Source: Citrobacter youngae (lineage in GTDB: Bacteria > Pseudomonadota > Gammaproteobacteria > Enterobacterales > Enterobacteriaceae). Taken from it: a stretch of 64,000 nt of DNA. The position numbers were made by a program, and so were the translations under genes. A model generated the notes under the pieces. The model ran no database searches. It saw only the letters and a list, made by a program, of their open reading frames with translations, and was not told the origin of the DNA. The stretch spans positions 1-64,000 of the forward strand of contig NZ_RPOI01000015.1 of NCBI RefSeq assembly GCF_003818115.1, in the 5' to 3' direction. Of the stretch, positions 26,131-38,079 are shown in pieces (within the stretch, counting starts at the first letter, position 1; each line of letters begins with the position of its first letter).

Positions 26131-28017
26131 ATGTCTTATAGCGAGTTTTATCAACGTTCTATAACGCAACCGGAGTCGTTCTGGGCCGAGCAGGCCCAGC
26201 GTATTGACTGGCAGCAGCCGTATACGCAGGTACTGGACCACAGCAACCCGCCGTTTGCCCGCTGGTTTTGCGGCGGCACGACCAATCTGTGCCATAACGC
26301 CATCGACCGCTGGCTGGAGAAACAGCCTGACGCGCTGGCGCTAATTGCGGTGTCATCCGAAACCGAAGAAGAACGCACGTTTACCTTTCGTCAGCTGTAT
26401 GACGAAGTGAACGTCGCGGCGGCGATGCTATTGTCGCTGGGCGTACAGCGTGGCGATCGGGTGCTGGTGTATATGCCAATGATCGCCGAGGCGCACATTA
26501 CGCTACTGGCCTGCGCGCGCATTGGGGCAATTCATTCGGTGGTGTTCGGTGGGTTTGCTTCACACAGCGTGGCGGCGCGCATCGACGACGCCCGGCCGGT
26601 GGTTATCGTCTCGGCGGATGCCGGGGCGCGCGGGGGCAAGATCTTGCCGTATAAAAAGCTGCTCGATGATGCGATCGAACAGGCGCAGCACCGACCGCGT
26701 CATGTGGTGCTGGTCGACCGCGGTTTGGCGAAAATGGCGCGGGTCGAGGGACGTGACCTCGACTTTGCCGCGCTGCGCCAACAGCATCTCGGCGCGCGGG
26801 TACCAGTTGTCTGGCTGGAATCAAACGAAACCTCCTGCATTCTCTACACCTCCGGGACAACCGGGAAACCGAAAGGCGTGCAACGCGATGTTGGCGGTTA
26901 CGCGGTGGCTCTGGCGACCTCGATGGACACCATTTTCGGCGGTAAAGCGGGCGGCGTGTTTTTCTGCGCGTCGGATATCGGCTGGGTAGTTGGGCATTCG
27001 TATATCGTGTATGCCCCGCTGCTGGCGGGGATGGCGACGGTAGTTTACGAAGGTCTGCCAACGTATCCGGACTGCGGCGTGTGGTGGAAAATTGTTGAGA
27101 AGTATCAGGTCAGCCGGATGTTCTCGGCCCCGACAGCTATCCGTGTGCTGAAGAAATTCCCGACCGCGCAAATCCGTAATCACGATCTCTCCTCGCTGGA
27201 GGTGCTGTATCTGGCGGGGGAACCGCTGGACGAACCAACCGCCAGTTGGGTAACCCAAACGCTGGGCGTCCCGGTTATCGACAACTACTGGCAGACTGAA
27301 TCCGGCTGGCCGATTATGGCAATTGCCCGCGGGCTGGACGACAGGCCATCGCGTCTGGGCAGTCCCGGCGTGCCGATGTACGGCTACAACGTACAGCTGC
27401 TCAATGAGGTGACCGGTGAACCTTGTGCGGCGAATGAGAAGGGCATGCTGGTGATTGAAGGGCCGCTGCCGCCGGGCTGTATTCAGACCATCTGGGGCGA
27501 TGACGAACGCTTTGTGAATACCTACTGGTCGCTGTTCTCCCGCCAGGTGTACGCCACCTTTGACTGGGGCATTCGCGACGCCGATGGCTATTACTTCATC
27601 CTGGGGCGTACGGATGACGTGATCAACGTCGCCGGACACCGACTCGGTACGCGAGAGATCGAGGAGAGTATTTCCAGCTATCCGAACGTTGCGGAAGTGG
27701 CGGTGGTCGGCGTGAAGGATGCGCTGAAAGGGCAGGTGGCCGTCGCGTTTGTCATTCCAAAGCAGAGCGACAGTCTGGAAGACCGCGACATCGCCCATTC
27801 GGAAGAAAAGGCGATTATGGCGCTGGTGGACAGCCAGATTGGCAACTTTGGCCGTCCGGCACATGTCTGGTTTGTGTCGCAGTTGCCGAAAACACGTTCC
27901 GGTAAAATGCTCAGACGGACGATCCAGGCGATCTGCGAAGGCCGCGATCCCGGCGATCTGACCACCATTGACGATCCCGCGTCGCTGCAGCAAATCCGTC
28001 AGGCGATCGAGGAGTAG
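26131..28017 (+). CDS. prpE: Propionyl-CoA synthetase PrpE
   Basis: 628 residues, the usual PrpE length. It activates propionate with ATP and CoA to propionyl-CoA. ANL superfamily motifs: TSGTTGKPKG (residues about 238-247, P-loop), YWQTESGWP, and the C-terminal KTRSGKMLRR whose Lys is the known acetylation site and catalytic residue. It starts 40 bases after prpD with GGAGAG before the ATG. It completes the operon and is followed by a BIME. Confidence 0.95.
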   Translation: MSYSEFYQRSITQPESFWAEQAQRIDWQQPYTQVLDHSNPPFARWFCGGTTNLCHNAIDRWLEKQPDALALIAVSSETEEERTFTFRQLYDEVNVAAAMLLSLGVQRGDRVLVYMPMIAEAHITLLACARIGAIHSVVFGGFASHSVAARIDDARPVVIVSADAGARGGKILPYKKLLDDAIEQAQHRPRHVVLVDRGLAKMARVEGRDLDFAALRQQHLGARVPVVWLESNETSCILYTSGTTGKPKGVQRDVGGYAVALATSMDTIFGGKAGGVFFCASDIGWVVGHSYIVYAPLLAGMATVVYEGLPTYPDCGVWWKIVEKYQVSRMFSAPTAIRVLKKFPTAQIRNHDLSSLEVLYLAGEPLDEPTASWVTQTLGVPVIDNYWQTESGWPIMAIARGLDDRPSRLGSPGVPMYGYNVQLLNEVTGEPCAANEKGMLVIEGPLPPGCIQTIWGDDERFVNTYWSLFSRQVYATFDWGIRDADGYYFILGRTDDVINVAGHRLGTREIEESISSYPNVAEVAVVGVKDALKGQVAVAFVIPKQSDSLEDRDIAHSEEKAIMALVDSQIGNFGRPAHVWFVSQLPKTRSGKMLRRTIQAICEGRDPGDLTTIDDPASLQQIRQAIEE

Positions 28018-28025
28018 GGCGTTTC

Positions 28026-28105
28026 CGGGTGGCGGCTTCGCCTTATCCGGCCTACGAAACCGCGCACCGTAGGCCAGATAAGCCGCGAAGCGGCGCCATC
28101 CGGCA
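28026..28105. repeat. BIME between prpE and lacZ
   Basis: Two REP units of opposite orientation (28026-28053 and 28069-28105) fill the 100-base gap between the convergent prpE and lacZ. In lac operons of relatives, lacY and lacA would start here; they are absent. Confidence 0.85.
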
Positions 28106-28117
28106 AAAGCAACGTGA

Positions 28118-31204
<3,087 letters not shown>

Positions 31205-31208
31205 TCAT

Positions 31209-31229
31209 GTTTGTTATTCGCTCACAATT
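31209..31229 (-). promoter_or_regulatory. Primary lac operator O1
   Basis: Read on the minus strand, AATTGTGAGCGAATAACAA matches the E. coli O1 core apart from one change (A for G after GAGC-G). It sits just after the -10 box and just before the lacZ ATG. Confidence 0.9.
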
Positions 31230-31234
31230 TAATA

Positions 31235-31299
31235 AACATAAGGCCTGCGGTGAGACGCTGTAAAGCCGGGCGGGTTTAATGGGTGAACTGACTCACAGT
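31235..31299 (-). promoter_or_regulatory. lac promoter and CRP site
   Basis: On the minus strand: -35 TTTACA (31259-31264), an 18-base spacer and -10 TATGTT (31235-31240), identical to the E. coli lac hexamers and spacing. Upstream, TGTGAGTCAGTTCACCC (about 31280-31297) is a CRP site resembling TGTGAGTTAGCTCACTC. Confidence 0.9.
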
Positions 31300-31301
31300 A
31301 A

Positions 31302-32387
31302 TTAGCGCTCGCCGGATGGTAGCAGAGAGACCTGACGCGCCAGTTGCATCAACGACTCCGCCAGCACCTGAGGCGTGGCGGTTTGTGCGTCAGGCGGCAG
31401 TACGGTTTTCCGTTCGACCAGCGTGACCGGCAGCAGCAGATTGCCGGGGGCGGACATACCCTGCGTAAGCTGCAACAGCCTGTCAACGCTGGTCTGTCCG
31501 AAAGTGGGGAAATCCTGCCTGATGGTGGTCAGCGGCGGGATGTAGCAGGCGCTGTCTTCGGTGTCGTCGTAGCCGATCACGGAGATGTCCGCTGCAACTC
31601 GCAGACCGAACTCGCTGATTGCGCGCATCGCGCCCAGCGCCATTTGATCGTTAGCGACCAGCATAGCGGTTGGAATGATACCGTCGTTAAGCATGTGCAT
31701 GGTTTGATGAAAGCCGGACATGGCGCTCCAGTCACCTTCACGTTCTACAATGGGACGTAGTTGGTAGTGCGCCAGATATTTATGCCAGCCCACACGGCGA
31801 AGCCTTGCCGAAACTGAAGTGTGCGGCCCGCTCAGCAGGGCGATTCGCTGATGACCATGCTGTACAAGATGTTCAACGCCGAGTCGCGCACCGTCATCAT
31901 GGGAGAAAATCACGCTGTTAATCGACGTCTGGTCAGAGACATCGAGAAACAGTACCGGCACTGTACCGCAGGCGGCGGCCATGGCAATGGCGTCTTCTTC
32001 ATCCAGCGGATAGTTGATGATAAGCCCGGTTACGCGCTGAGAAAGCAGGTTGTGGACCGCGGTTTTACACGCCTCAACGCCGCTGCGCTCGACCATGGCG
32101 ATCACCACGCTGGCACCGGACTGGTCGGCGCGGGATTTTATGGCGGCAACGATTTGTGAGGGGGCATGCAGGGCAAGGTTCGCCGTTACAACGCCAATCA
32201 GCGGCGTCTGTTTGCCTGCCAGTTGCTGTGCGACGCGGTTGGGGATGTAATTGAGTTCCGCCATCGCGGCTTCAACTTTCTGTCGGGTTTTTGCGGAAAC
32301 GTGGCTGGCCTGATTCACGACGCGGGAGACGGTCTGGTAAGAGACGCCTGCATGGTCTGCGACATCGTATAGCGTTACCGGTTTCAC
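31302..32387 (-). CDS. lacI: Lactose operon repressor LacI
   Basis: 361 residues, closely matching E. coli LacI. N-terminal HTH (KPVTLYDVADHAGVSYQTVSRVVNQASHVSAKTRQKVEAAM), the hinge helix NRVAQQLAGKQ, a periplasmic-binding-type core, and a C-terminal leucine-rich tetramerisation helix (ALAESLMQLARQVSLL in outline). GTG 32387 is the equivalent of the E. coli GTG start and follows GGGGTGATAAAC. An upstream ATG at 32405 is in frame but not used in relatives. It represses lacZ through O1 and O2. Confidence 0.95.
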   Translation of the reverse strand: MKPVTLYDVADHAGVSYQTVSRVVNQASHVSAKTRQKVEAAMAELNYIPNRVAQQLAGKQTPLIGVVTANLALHAPSQIVAAIKSRADQSGASVVIAMVERSGVEACKTAVHNLLSQRVTGLIINYPLDEEDAIAMAAACGTVPVLFLDVSDQTSINSVIFSHDDGARLGVEHLVQHGHQRIALLSGPHTSVSARLRRVGWHKYLAHYQLRPIVEREGDWSAMSGFHQTMHMLNDGIIPTAMLVANDQMALGAMRAISEFGLRVAADISVIGYDDTEDSACYIPPLTTIRQDFPTFGQTSVDRLLQLTQGMSAPGNLLLPVTLVERKTVLPPDAQTATPQVLAESLMQLARQVSLLPSGER

Positions 32388-32550
32388 GTTTATCACCCCT
32401 GTCATGATGTTATCTGCGCGCTATGATGCCACAGCGGGACGATTTTGGGGGATTTACGCATAGGTTCTGCGAGGCGCATTCCAGGGTTGCGGATCGTGTG
32501 CGGGAGGATTTATCGTCGTTAAACTTATCAGATTAAAAAGTGAGGACATC

Positions 32551-33159
32551 GTGAGCGACTCTGCGGCAAATAATATTCTGTCCATCTACCGACGCCATGC
32601 TGAGGCTTTTGCCCGCCAGCGTTCGCGCGCGCTGTTTGAAAAAAACTGGCTGGATAAGTTCATCGCGGTGATGGGCGGGCAGGGCCATATTGTGGATATT
32701 GGCTGCGGAAACGGTCAGCCGATTGCGGGTTATTTTATCCAGCAAGGTTTTCAGCTGACGGGGGTTGATGGTTCCCCGGAAATGCTGGCGCGGGCGCGGC
32801 ACTCTTTTCCCGCACAGCGCTGGCTGGAGCAGGATATGCGTGAGCTGGCGCTTAACGAGACATTCGACGGTTTGATCGCCTGGGACAGCTTTTTCCATTT
32901 AACCCAGTTGGACCAGCAAAAGATGTTCCCCATTTTTGACCGGCTCAGTCATCCCGGCAGCGCGCTGATGTTTACCAGCGGCACGGACAACGGCATTGCG
33001 ATGGGGGAATTTGAGGGTGAGCCGCTGTTTCACGCCAGCCTCGCGCCTGATGAGTATCACGCATTGCTGTCGATGCACGGTTTTACAGTGATTGAGAGGG
33101 TGATGGAAGATCCGCACTGTACCGGGCACACCATCTGGCTGGCGCAAAAAAGAGGTTAA
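32551..33159 (+). CDS. Class I SAM-dependent methyltransferase
   Basis: 202 residues starting at GTG after GAGGACATC. Rossmann-type motif I is VDIGCGNGQPIAGYF (residue about 48), an acidic end of strand 2 is VDGSPEM, and motif IV-like FDGLIAWDSFFHL follows. It is a small cytoplasmic methyltransferase with unknown substrate. It converges with the next gene and overlaps it by 4 bases at their 3' ends. Confidence 0.82.
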   Translation: MSDSAANNILSIYRRHAEAFARQRSRALFEKNWLDKFIAVMGGQGHIVDIGCGNGQPIAGYFIQQGFQLTGVDGSPEMLARARHSFPAQRWLEQDMRELALNETFDGLIAWDSFFHLTQLDQQKMFPIFDRLSHPGSALMFTSGTDNGIAMGEFEGEPLFHASLAPDEYHALLSMHGFTVIERVMEDPHCTGHTIWLAQKRG

Positions 33160-34106
33160 TCGCCGCGAAAGGTTTTACGCCATTCAGCCGGGCTGACGCC
33201 GAAGCGGGATTTAAAATGCTGCCGCCAGGTGACGGGGGAGAGAAAACCTACCTGTTCGGCGATGCGTTCAACGGGTAACTGACTGGACTCCAGCAGGATC
33301 TGGCTGCGGTGTAGGCGCTCGGTAATCAGCCATTCAGCCACGCTTGACCCGGTGGCCTTCATAAAATGACGGGTTAGAGTGCGACGACTCATCATCACCC
33401 GCTGTGCCAGCTCGTCGAGATTATGCGGTTCGTGGAGATGCTGGCGCAAATAGTCGAGCAGGGCGTTAATGCGCTGATCCTGGGTATTTTTCGCTACCGG
33501 TTGTTCGATAAACTGCGCCTGGCCGCCCTCACGATGCGGTGGCACAATCATCCGTCGGGCAATCTGATTCGCCACCGTGCTGCCAAAACGCTGGCGAATT
33601 ACGTACAAACAGCAATCCAGCGCGGCGGCGGTACCTGCTGAGGTAATAATACCGTCGTCATCCACGTACAGTGCGTTGATATCCAACTGGGCCGCCGGGA
33701 AGCGCGCCTGAAAATCCTGCTCGAACTCCCAGTGCGTAGCCGCTCGTTTACCGTCCAGTAACCCCGCATAGCCGAGGACAAACGCGCCCAGACACAGCCC
33801 GACAATCTGCGCGCCGTTTTGTCGCGCGCGGTTGAGCGCATCAAGCAGGCTTTGTGGTGGACGATGCGCGGTGGTGCCCCACCAGGGGATCACCACGATG
33901 TCGGCAGCCTCCACCGCTTCATAGCCGTGGGTTGCGGTAATGGAGAAACCATCCTGCGAGGAGATGATGCCCGGTTTTTCGCCGCACATCTGCACCTCAA
34001 AGCGCTTTTTCACCGCCATTTTGTCACTGAAAATGATACACGGCACCGAGAAGTGAAACGGGCTGAAATCTTCCACGGCAACAATGGCGACGTTAAGCGG
34101 CTGCAT
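33156..34106 (-). CDS. GlxA/FtrA-type regulator (DJ-1/PfpI plus AraC HTH)
   Basis: 316 residues. The N-terminal DJ-1/PfpI-like domain (1-175) has the nucleophile-elbow-type GLCLGAFVLGYAGLLDGKRAATHW, with a Cys at the elbow. The C-terminal AraC domain (about 215-315) contains LDELAQRVMMSRRTLTRHFMKATG and VERIAEQVGFLSPVTWRQHFKSRFGVSPAEWR. This fusion regulates catabolic genes in response to small ligands. Its own target here is not evident; the MBL-fold gene just upstream on the same strand is a candidate. Confidence 0.85.
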   Translation of the reverse strand: MQPLNVAIVAVEDFSPFHFSVPCIIFSDKMAVKKRFEVQMCGEKPGIISSQDGFSITATHGYEAVEAADIVVIPWWGTTAHRPPQSLLDALNRARQNGAQIVGLCLGAFVLGYAGLLDGKRAATHWEFEQDFQARFPAAQLDINALYVDDDGIITSAGTAAALDCCLYVIRQRFGSTVANQIARRMIVPPHREGGQAQFIEQPVAKNTQDQRINALLDYLRQHLHEPHNLDELAQRVMMSRRTLTRHFMKATGSSVAEWLITERLHRSQILLESSQLPVERIAEQVGFLSPVTWRQHFKSRFGVSPAEWRKTFRGD

Positions 34107-34124
34107 ACGATTCCTTTGTAGAGA

Positions 34125-34901
34125 TTAAAATGCCAGGGTTTCACCATCTTCCGGCACGTTGACATATTGCGCAATCTGGTTGTCGCGGGCGTACTCTTTC
34201 AGGGCCGCGCGGGTCAACAGACAATGGTTAATCGCCTCCATATGGGTCGCCACAATGTGTGCTTCGGGTAAGGTGAAGTGGGTTTTCAGCACATCTTCCG
34301 CACCCATGATAATTGGGCCAAAACCGATGACGTGGGCAAAACCCGCATTCAGAACCACCACGCCTGGCTGGAAGGTATGCATGTTGGCTTCCACCTCGTC
34401 GCGCCAGAGGGTGTCCCCGATCAGATACAGCGTTTTTTCCGCCGGATGCATAAAGATAACGCCACAGGCATCACCCAGGCGTTCTGCCATTTGTGGAATG
34501 GCATAGGCGCGATCTGAGCCGTGCTGGCCACCGGTTTTACGCAGAGTGATAGCGCCGACCACGGTATTTTGCGTCAGCACGGTGAGTTGTGTGAAACCCT
34601 GCCCCCGCAGTACGTGTGCATCATGGTCATTTTGCACATAGATTGGTTTGTCTTTCGGCACGACACGAGCGGCAACCTCGTCCCAGTGATCTTCATGCAG
34701 ATGGGTCACGATCAGCGCATCGACATTAAGCAGGGTATCGATGTCGATGGGCAGATCGACGGTTGGGTTGCGAATGTCGGCTCGTGCGGTTCCGGCAAAA
34801 CCCGGATATGCGCCTTTCGCAGCCAGCATAGGATCGACCAGAAAAGTCATTCCACCAAAGGTGATGTGCTGTGTGGCATTACGGATTTGCGTGATGTTCA
34901 T
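34125..34901 (-). CDS. MBL-fold metallohydrolase (UlaG-like)
   Basis: 258 residues. The metal-binding motif THLHEDHWD (T-H-x-H-x-D-H) lies near residue 65, followed by GGQHGSD, YLIGDTLW (the fourth-motif Asp) and a late His in IVATHMEA. This is the broad beta-lactamase-fold group that includes UlaG-type lactonases. The substrate is unknown. ATG 34901 (MNITQIRNATQHITFGG) is chosen because family similarity begins there; the frame extends to 35051. It is 18 bases upstream of the GlxA-type regulator and probably co-transcribed. Confidence 0.8.
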   Translation of the reverse strand: MNITQIRNATQHITFGGMTFLVDPMLAAKGAYPGFAGTARADIRNPTVDLPIDIDTLLNVDALIVTHLHEDHWDEVAARVVPKDKPIYVQNDHDAHVLRGQGFTQLTVLTQNTVVGAITLRKTGGQHGSDRAYAIPQMAERLGDACGVIFMHPAEKTLYLIGDTLWRDEVEANMHTFQPGVVVLNAGFAHVIGFGPIIMGAEDVLKTHFTLPEAHIVATHMEAINHCLLTRAALKEYARDNQIAQYVNVPEDGETLAF

Positions 34902-35307
34902 GGTGTGCGCTCTGCGTGTTGGGTCAGTGGTATCATCGTAGAGTGTTGTCCAGAAGATGAATGTGGGCAAATGGGCGACTAACGATGGGATTGGGCCAAT
35001 CGCATCCAGCCTGCAGAGAACGTTATTTATGGCGTTTAATCGCCGTCTCATTATCTAAATTAATAAACGTATACTTTCCTTTTTTCTGCATTATTTACTC
35101 TGCGGCTATTATACCGAGCTAAATAAAGAAACAGTCATTTTAATTCAGGAGAATTAATTAAATGCGAAGTAGCTCCAGACAATATTGTTGATTTATGCAA
35201 CACATTACAGCCAGGAAACAGATCGCGAACCATGAAATAACAATGCTATCATTCGCTCCAGACGCGGCAGGCAACTGCTGGCACACGCATTTACCCCGGA
35301 GCACCTG
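34902..35307 (+). other. 405-base gap before ymjA
   Basis: No full gene. The right half is AT-rich and holds a 9-codon frame at 35162-35191 (MRSSSRQYC) behind CAGGAG. Several TATACT/TATAAT-like words lie around 35070-35115. Promoters for ymjA and for the divergent MBL gene must lie here. Confidence 0.4.
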
Positions 35308-35553
35308 ATGAACAACGACATTCCGCTAAAATATTATGATATCGCTGATGAGTACGCGACTGAGGCTGCAAAGCCGGTGAACGATGCCGAACGCGATGCG
35401 CTGGCGCACTACTTCCAGCAGCTGATCACCCGTTTGATGAACAACGAAGAAATCAGCGAAGACGCGCAGCAGGAGATGGCAACTGTCGCCGGCGTCGACG
35501 CACAGCGTATTGATGACATTGCGGAGTTCCTCAATCGCTGGGGTAACGAGTAG
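35308..35553 (+). CDS. ymjA: DUF2543 protein YmjA
   Basis: 81 residues, strongly similar to E. coli YmjA ([55 protein letters not shown]). It is a small, acidic, helical cytoplasmic protein with no established function. GGAGCACCTG precedes the ATG. Confidence 0.9.
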   Translation: MNNDIPLKYYDIADEYATEAAKPVNDAERDALAHYFQQLITRLMNNEEISEDAQQEMATVAGVDAQRIDDIAEFLNRWGNE

Positions 35554-35639
35554 CCAAAGACGGGGCCTGTGTTTTACACTGCGCGCAAATTGAGTAGGTA
35601 TACTCTACGAGTATTCGGTTTAATCAGGCGGAAACAGCA

Positions 35640-36116
35640 ATGAACGGAACAATCACAACGTGGTTTAAAGATAAAGGCTTTGGATTTATCAAAGATGAAA
35701 ACGGCGACAACCGCTATTTTCATGTGATTAAGGTTGCTAATCCTGAGCTGATCAAGAAAGACGCGGCGGTGACTTTTGAACCCACCACCAACAACAAAGG
35801 CCTGTCTGCCTATGCGGTGAAAGTCATACCCGACAGCAAGTACATCTATATCGCGGGCGAGCGCCTGAAGCTCACGGCGATCAAGTCATACCTGGTGTAC
35901 AGCGAAGAAGTGCCGGTTGAAACCCGTATCGACAAAGAAAACGCGGTGCTGTCTGTCGGCGTGCTGATGAACAGCATACGACCGAAATCAGACGTGAAGC
36001 CTGGCGAAATGCGCACACTGAAAAAGCTGGCGATCACTACCTTCCAGGGCACGACGCTGATCTTCTCGGAAGATGAAATCGACATCGACGAGACGGTGAA
36101 GCTGCTGAAAGTCTGA
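35640..36116 (+). CDS. Cold-shock-domain protein with C-terminal extension
   Basis: 158 residues. The N-terminal 60 residues form a cold-shock domain: GTITTWFKDKGFGFIKDENGDNRYFHV carries the RNP1-like KGFGFI and a modified RNP2. The remaining 90 residues (AGERLKLTAIKSYLVYSEE...) form a separate domain I do not recognise. It probably binds single-stranded nucleic acid. It follows ymjA by 86 bases and ends at a strong terminator. Confidence 0.75.
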   Translation: MNGTITTWFKDKGFGFIKDENGDNRYFHVIKVANPELIKKDAAVTFEPTTNNKGLSAYAVKVIPDSKYIYIAGERLKLTAIKSYLVYSEEVPVETRIDKENAVLSVGVLMNSIRPKSDVKPGEMRTLKKLAITTFQGTTLIFSEDEIDIDETVKLLKV

Positions 36117-36138
36117 CGTCCTTCAGAGTGAATGAATG

Positions 36139-36181
36139 CCGAAACGCTGCTCTTTTCAAAAGCAGGGTTTCGGTTTTTTTT
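36139..36181 (+). terminator. Strong intrinsic terminator
   Basis: CCGAAAC-G-CTGCT pairs with AGCAG-G-GTTTCGG across a short loop and is followed by eight T residues (36174-36181). It terminates the cold-shock-domain gene. Confidence 0.9.
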
Positions 36182-36547
36182 GCATTCAGTCAGATCGGGT
36201 AGGTATATGGGCGCAAAAGCTGCTTTGTGTCAGAAGCAGATGTGAACGTTTTATATAAGAAGTGAAAGTGGTACTTTGCCGGGGTTATTACTTTTGATTC
36301 TCTTGTCTTATCTATTATTGCTGCTGCGCCAGTGTTAAAAATAAAAATAGAAAAATCAGCAGAAAGTAATGTAGTAACTTATCCATAATGTTAATTATTG
36401 ATGAAATTAAAGTAACACTCCGTAAGGTTTGGATGTTTTTATTTCTCATAGACGAGAATTTACATATAGTGATATAATATGGCGGGAAAAACAGGCAGCT
36501 TATTAAGCTGCCTGTCATGTAAATAAATTTTCGAGGAGACTATTCCA
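36182..36547 (+). other. AT-rich leader region of yeeN with an 11-bp hairpin
   Basis: About 365 AT-rich bases without a convincing gene. A perfect 11-bp stem (36491-36501 and 36505-36515) with a 3-base loop lies 32 bases before the yeeN start. A minus-strand 67-codon frame has no ribosome site. The hairpin could be a leader regulator or an older terminator. Confidence 0.5.
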
Positions 36548-37264
36548 GTGGGACGTAAATGGGCCAATATTGTTGGTAAAAAAACGGCTAAAGACGGTGC
36601 AACGTCTAAAGTATATTCCAAATTCGGTGTGGAAATCTATGCTGCGGCTAAACAAGGTGAACCAGACCCAGAATTAAACACAGCTTTAAAATTCGTTATT
36701 GAACGTGCGAAACAAGCCCAGGTTCCAAAGCACGTTATTGATAAAGCTATTGATAAAGCCAAAGGTGGCAGCGACGAAACGTTCATGCAAGGGCGTTATG
36801 AAGGCTTTGGTCCAAGTGGTTCCATGATTATCGCTGAAACCCTGACTTCAAACGTTAACCGCACGATTGCTAATATTCGCTCAATCTTCAATAAAAAAGG
36901 CGGGAATATTGGCGCGGCGGGTGCTGTCAGCTATATGTTTGACAATACTGGCGTGATTGTATTTGCGGGAACAGACCCTGACCGTATTTTTGAAATTTTA
37001 CTTGATGCTGAAGTGGATGTACGTGATGTTACCGAAGAAGAAGGCAACATCATTATTTATACTGAATCTACAGATCTTCATAAAGGAATTGCAGCCCTCA
37101 AAGCAGCTGGGATTACTGAATTCTCAACCACAGAATTAGAAATGATTGCTCAATCAGAAGTTGAACTTTCACCAGAAGATTTAGAAATCTTTGAAGGACT
37201 TGTTGATGCCCTTGAAGATGATGATGATGTTCAAAAAGTATATCATAACGTTGCAAATCTCTGA
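36548..37264 (+). CDS. yeeN: YebC/PmpR-family regulator YeeN
   Basis: 238 residues, near-identical to E. coli YeeN. The YebC/PmpR/TACO1 fold is seen in [58 protein letters not shown] and [23 protein letters not shown]. YebC-type proteins bind DNA or help ribosomes on difficult sequences. The start is GTG with GAGGAG at about 36533. The coding sequence is more AT-rich than typical genes here, with codon use resembling low-GC Gram-positives, so ancient transfer is plausible (inference). Confidence 0.93.
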   Translation: MGRKWANIVGKKTAKDGATSKVYSKFGVEIYAAAKQGEPDPELNTALKFVIERAKQAQVPKHVIDKAIDKAKGGSDETFMQGRYEGFGPSGSMIIAETLTSNVNRTIANIRSIFNKKGGNIGAAGAVSYMFDNTGVIVFAGTDPDRIFEILLDAEVDVRDVTEEEGNIIIYTESTDLHKGIAALKAAGITEFSTTELEMIAQSEVELSPEDLEIFEGLVDALEDDDDVQKVYHNVANL

Positions 37265-37501
37265 TTATAAATTAAAGAAATCTGTCATTATGGCAGATTT
37301 TATAAATTGTAAGTTTGTTATGATCAACATGTCTGATAAGATGTGTTGATTATAACGAATAGATAAAAATACTATCGCCAAAAGAAACGCATCAATTGAA
37401 ATTCCTGGCCTAAACTATCTGATAATAAATGGCAAAGGCGCTCCTGCAAGTTCAGGTCTTCAATACTGAAGCGTATTATCTTGAGTAAGGACAGTGCTGA
37501 T

Positions 37502-37954
37502 ATGAATATTATTGAAAGTGGTATTCGTGACGTAAAACAAGGTGAAAATGTCACAATAGTCATGCCAGTGAATCTTTATGAATGCGAGTTGGGCCATGAT
37601 GTGTTTGTCGGGCCATTTGTTGAGATACAAAAGGGATGCGTCATAGGCGACAGAACTAAAGTGCAGTCCCATACTTTCATCTGTGAAAACGTTACCTTAG
37701 GCGAGGACTGCTTTATAGGGCATGGTGTGACCTTTGCTAACGATCTTTTCAAGAGCGGAAGTCCTGACGCTTCTGCAAAAAGCTGGATTAATATTGTATT
37801 AGGTAACGCAGTAACGGTGGGCAGTGGAGCCACAATTTTAACAACGGAAATTTGCAGTGGTGCGGTGATTGGTGCCGGTAGTGTGGTGATAAAGCCCGTG
37901 CTGGTAAAAGGCGTGTATGCTGGCAATCCGGCCAGACTTTTGCGAAAGCTTTAA
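37502..37954 (+). CDS. Hexapeptide-repeat acyltransferase (WbbJ-type)
   Basis: 150 residues with left-handed beta-helix hexapeptide repeats (ELGHDVFVGPFVEIQKGCVIGDRTKVQSHTFI is one such run in outline; later IVLGNAVTVGSGATIL and GAVIGAGSVVIKPV). It ends with GVYAGNPARLLRKL, typical of sugar O- or N-acetyltransferases. It probably acetylates an amino sugar or nucleotide sugar. ATG 37502 is preferred to an in-frame TTG at 37481. No polysaccharide genes are nearby; it sits in an AT-rich accessory patch. Confidence 0.78.
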   Translation: MNIIESGIRDVKQGENVTIVMPVNLYECELGHDVFVGPFVEIQKGCVIGDRTKVQSHTFICENVTLGEDCFIGHGVTFANDLFKSGSPDASAKSWINIVLGNAVTVGSGATILTTEICSGAVIGAGSVVIKPVLVKGVYAGNPARLLRKL

Positions 37955-38079
37955 GTATTACCCTTGCCATTGCGAACCCAAATTTATGTTCTTCCCAGAC
38001 CGTTCATGTCGACTCCTCTTGTTTGCGGACATGGCGACTATTCTTGCTGCTCACGCCATATAAAGAAACGTCTGCTGCA

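Noticed and set aside
26821-27993. A 390-codon minus-strand frame opposite prpE
   Set aside because: Shadow frame of prpE; composition is atypical and there is no start signal.
36315-36518. 67-codon minus-strand frame with a hydrophobic end (MDKLLHYFLLIFLFLFLTL)
   Set aside because: No Shine-Dalgarno at either possible ATG, AT-rich DNA readily gives such frames, and it overlaps the yeeN leader hairpin.
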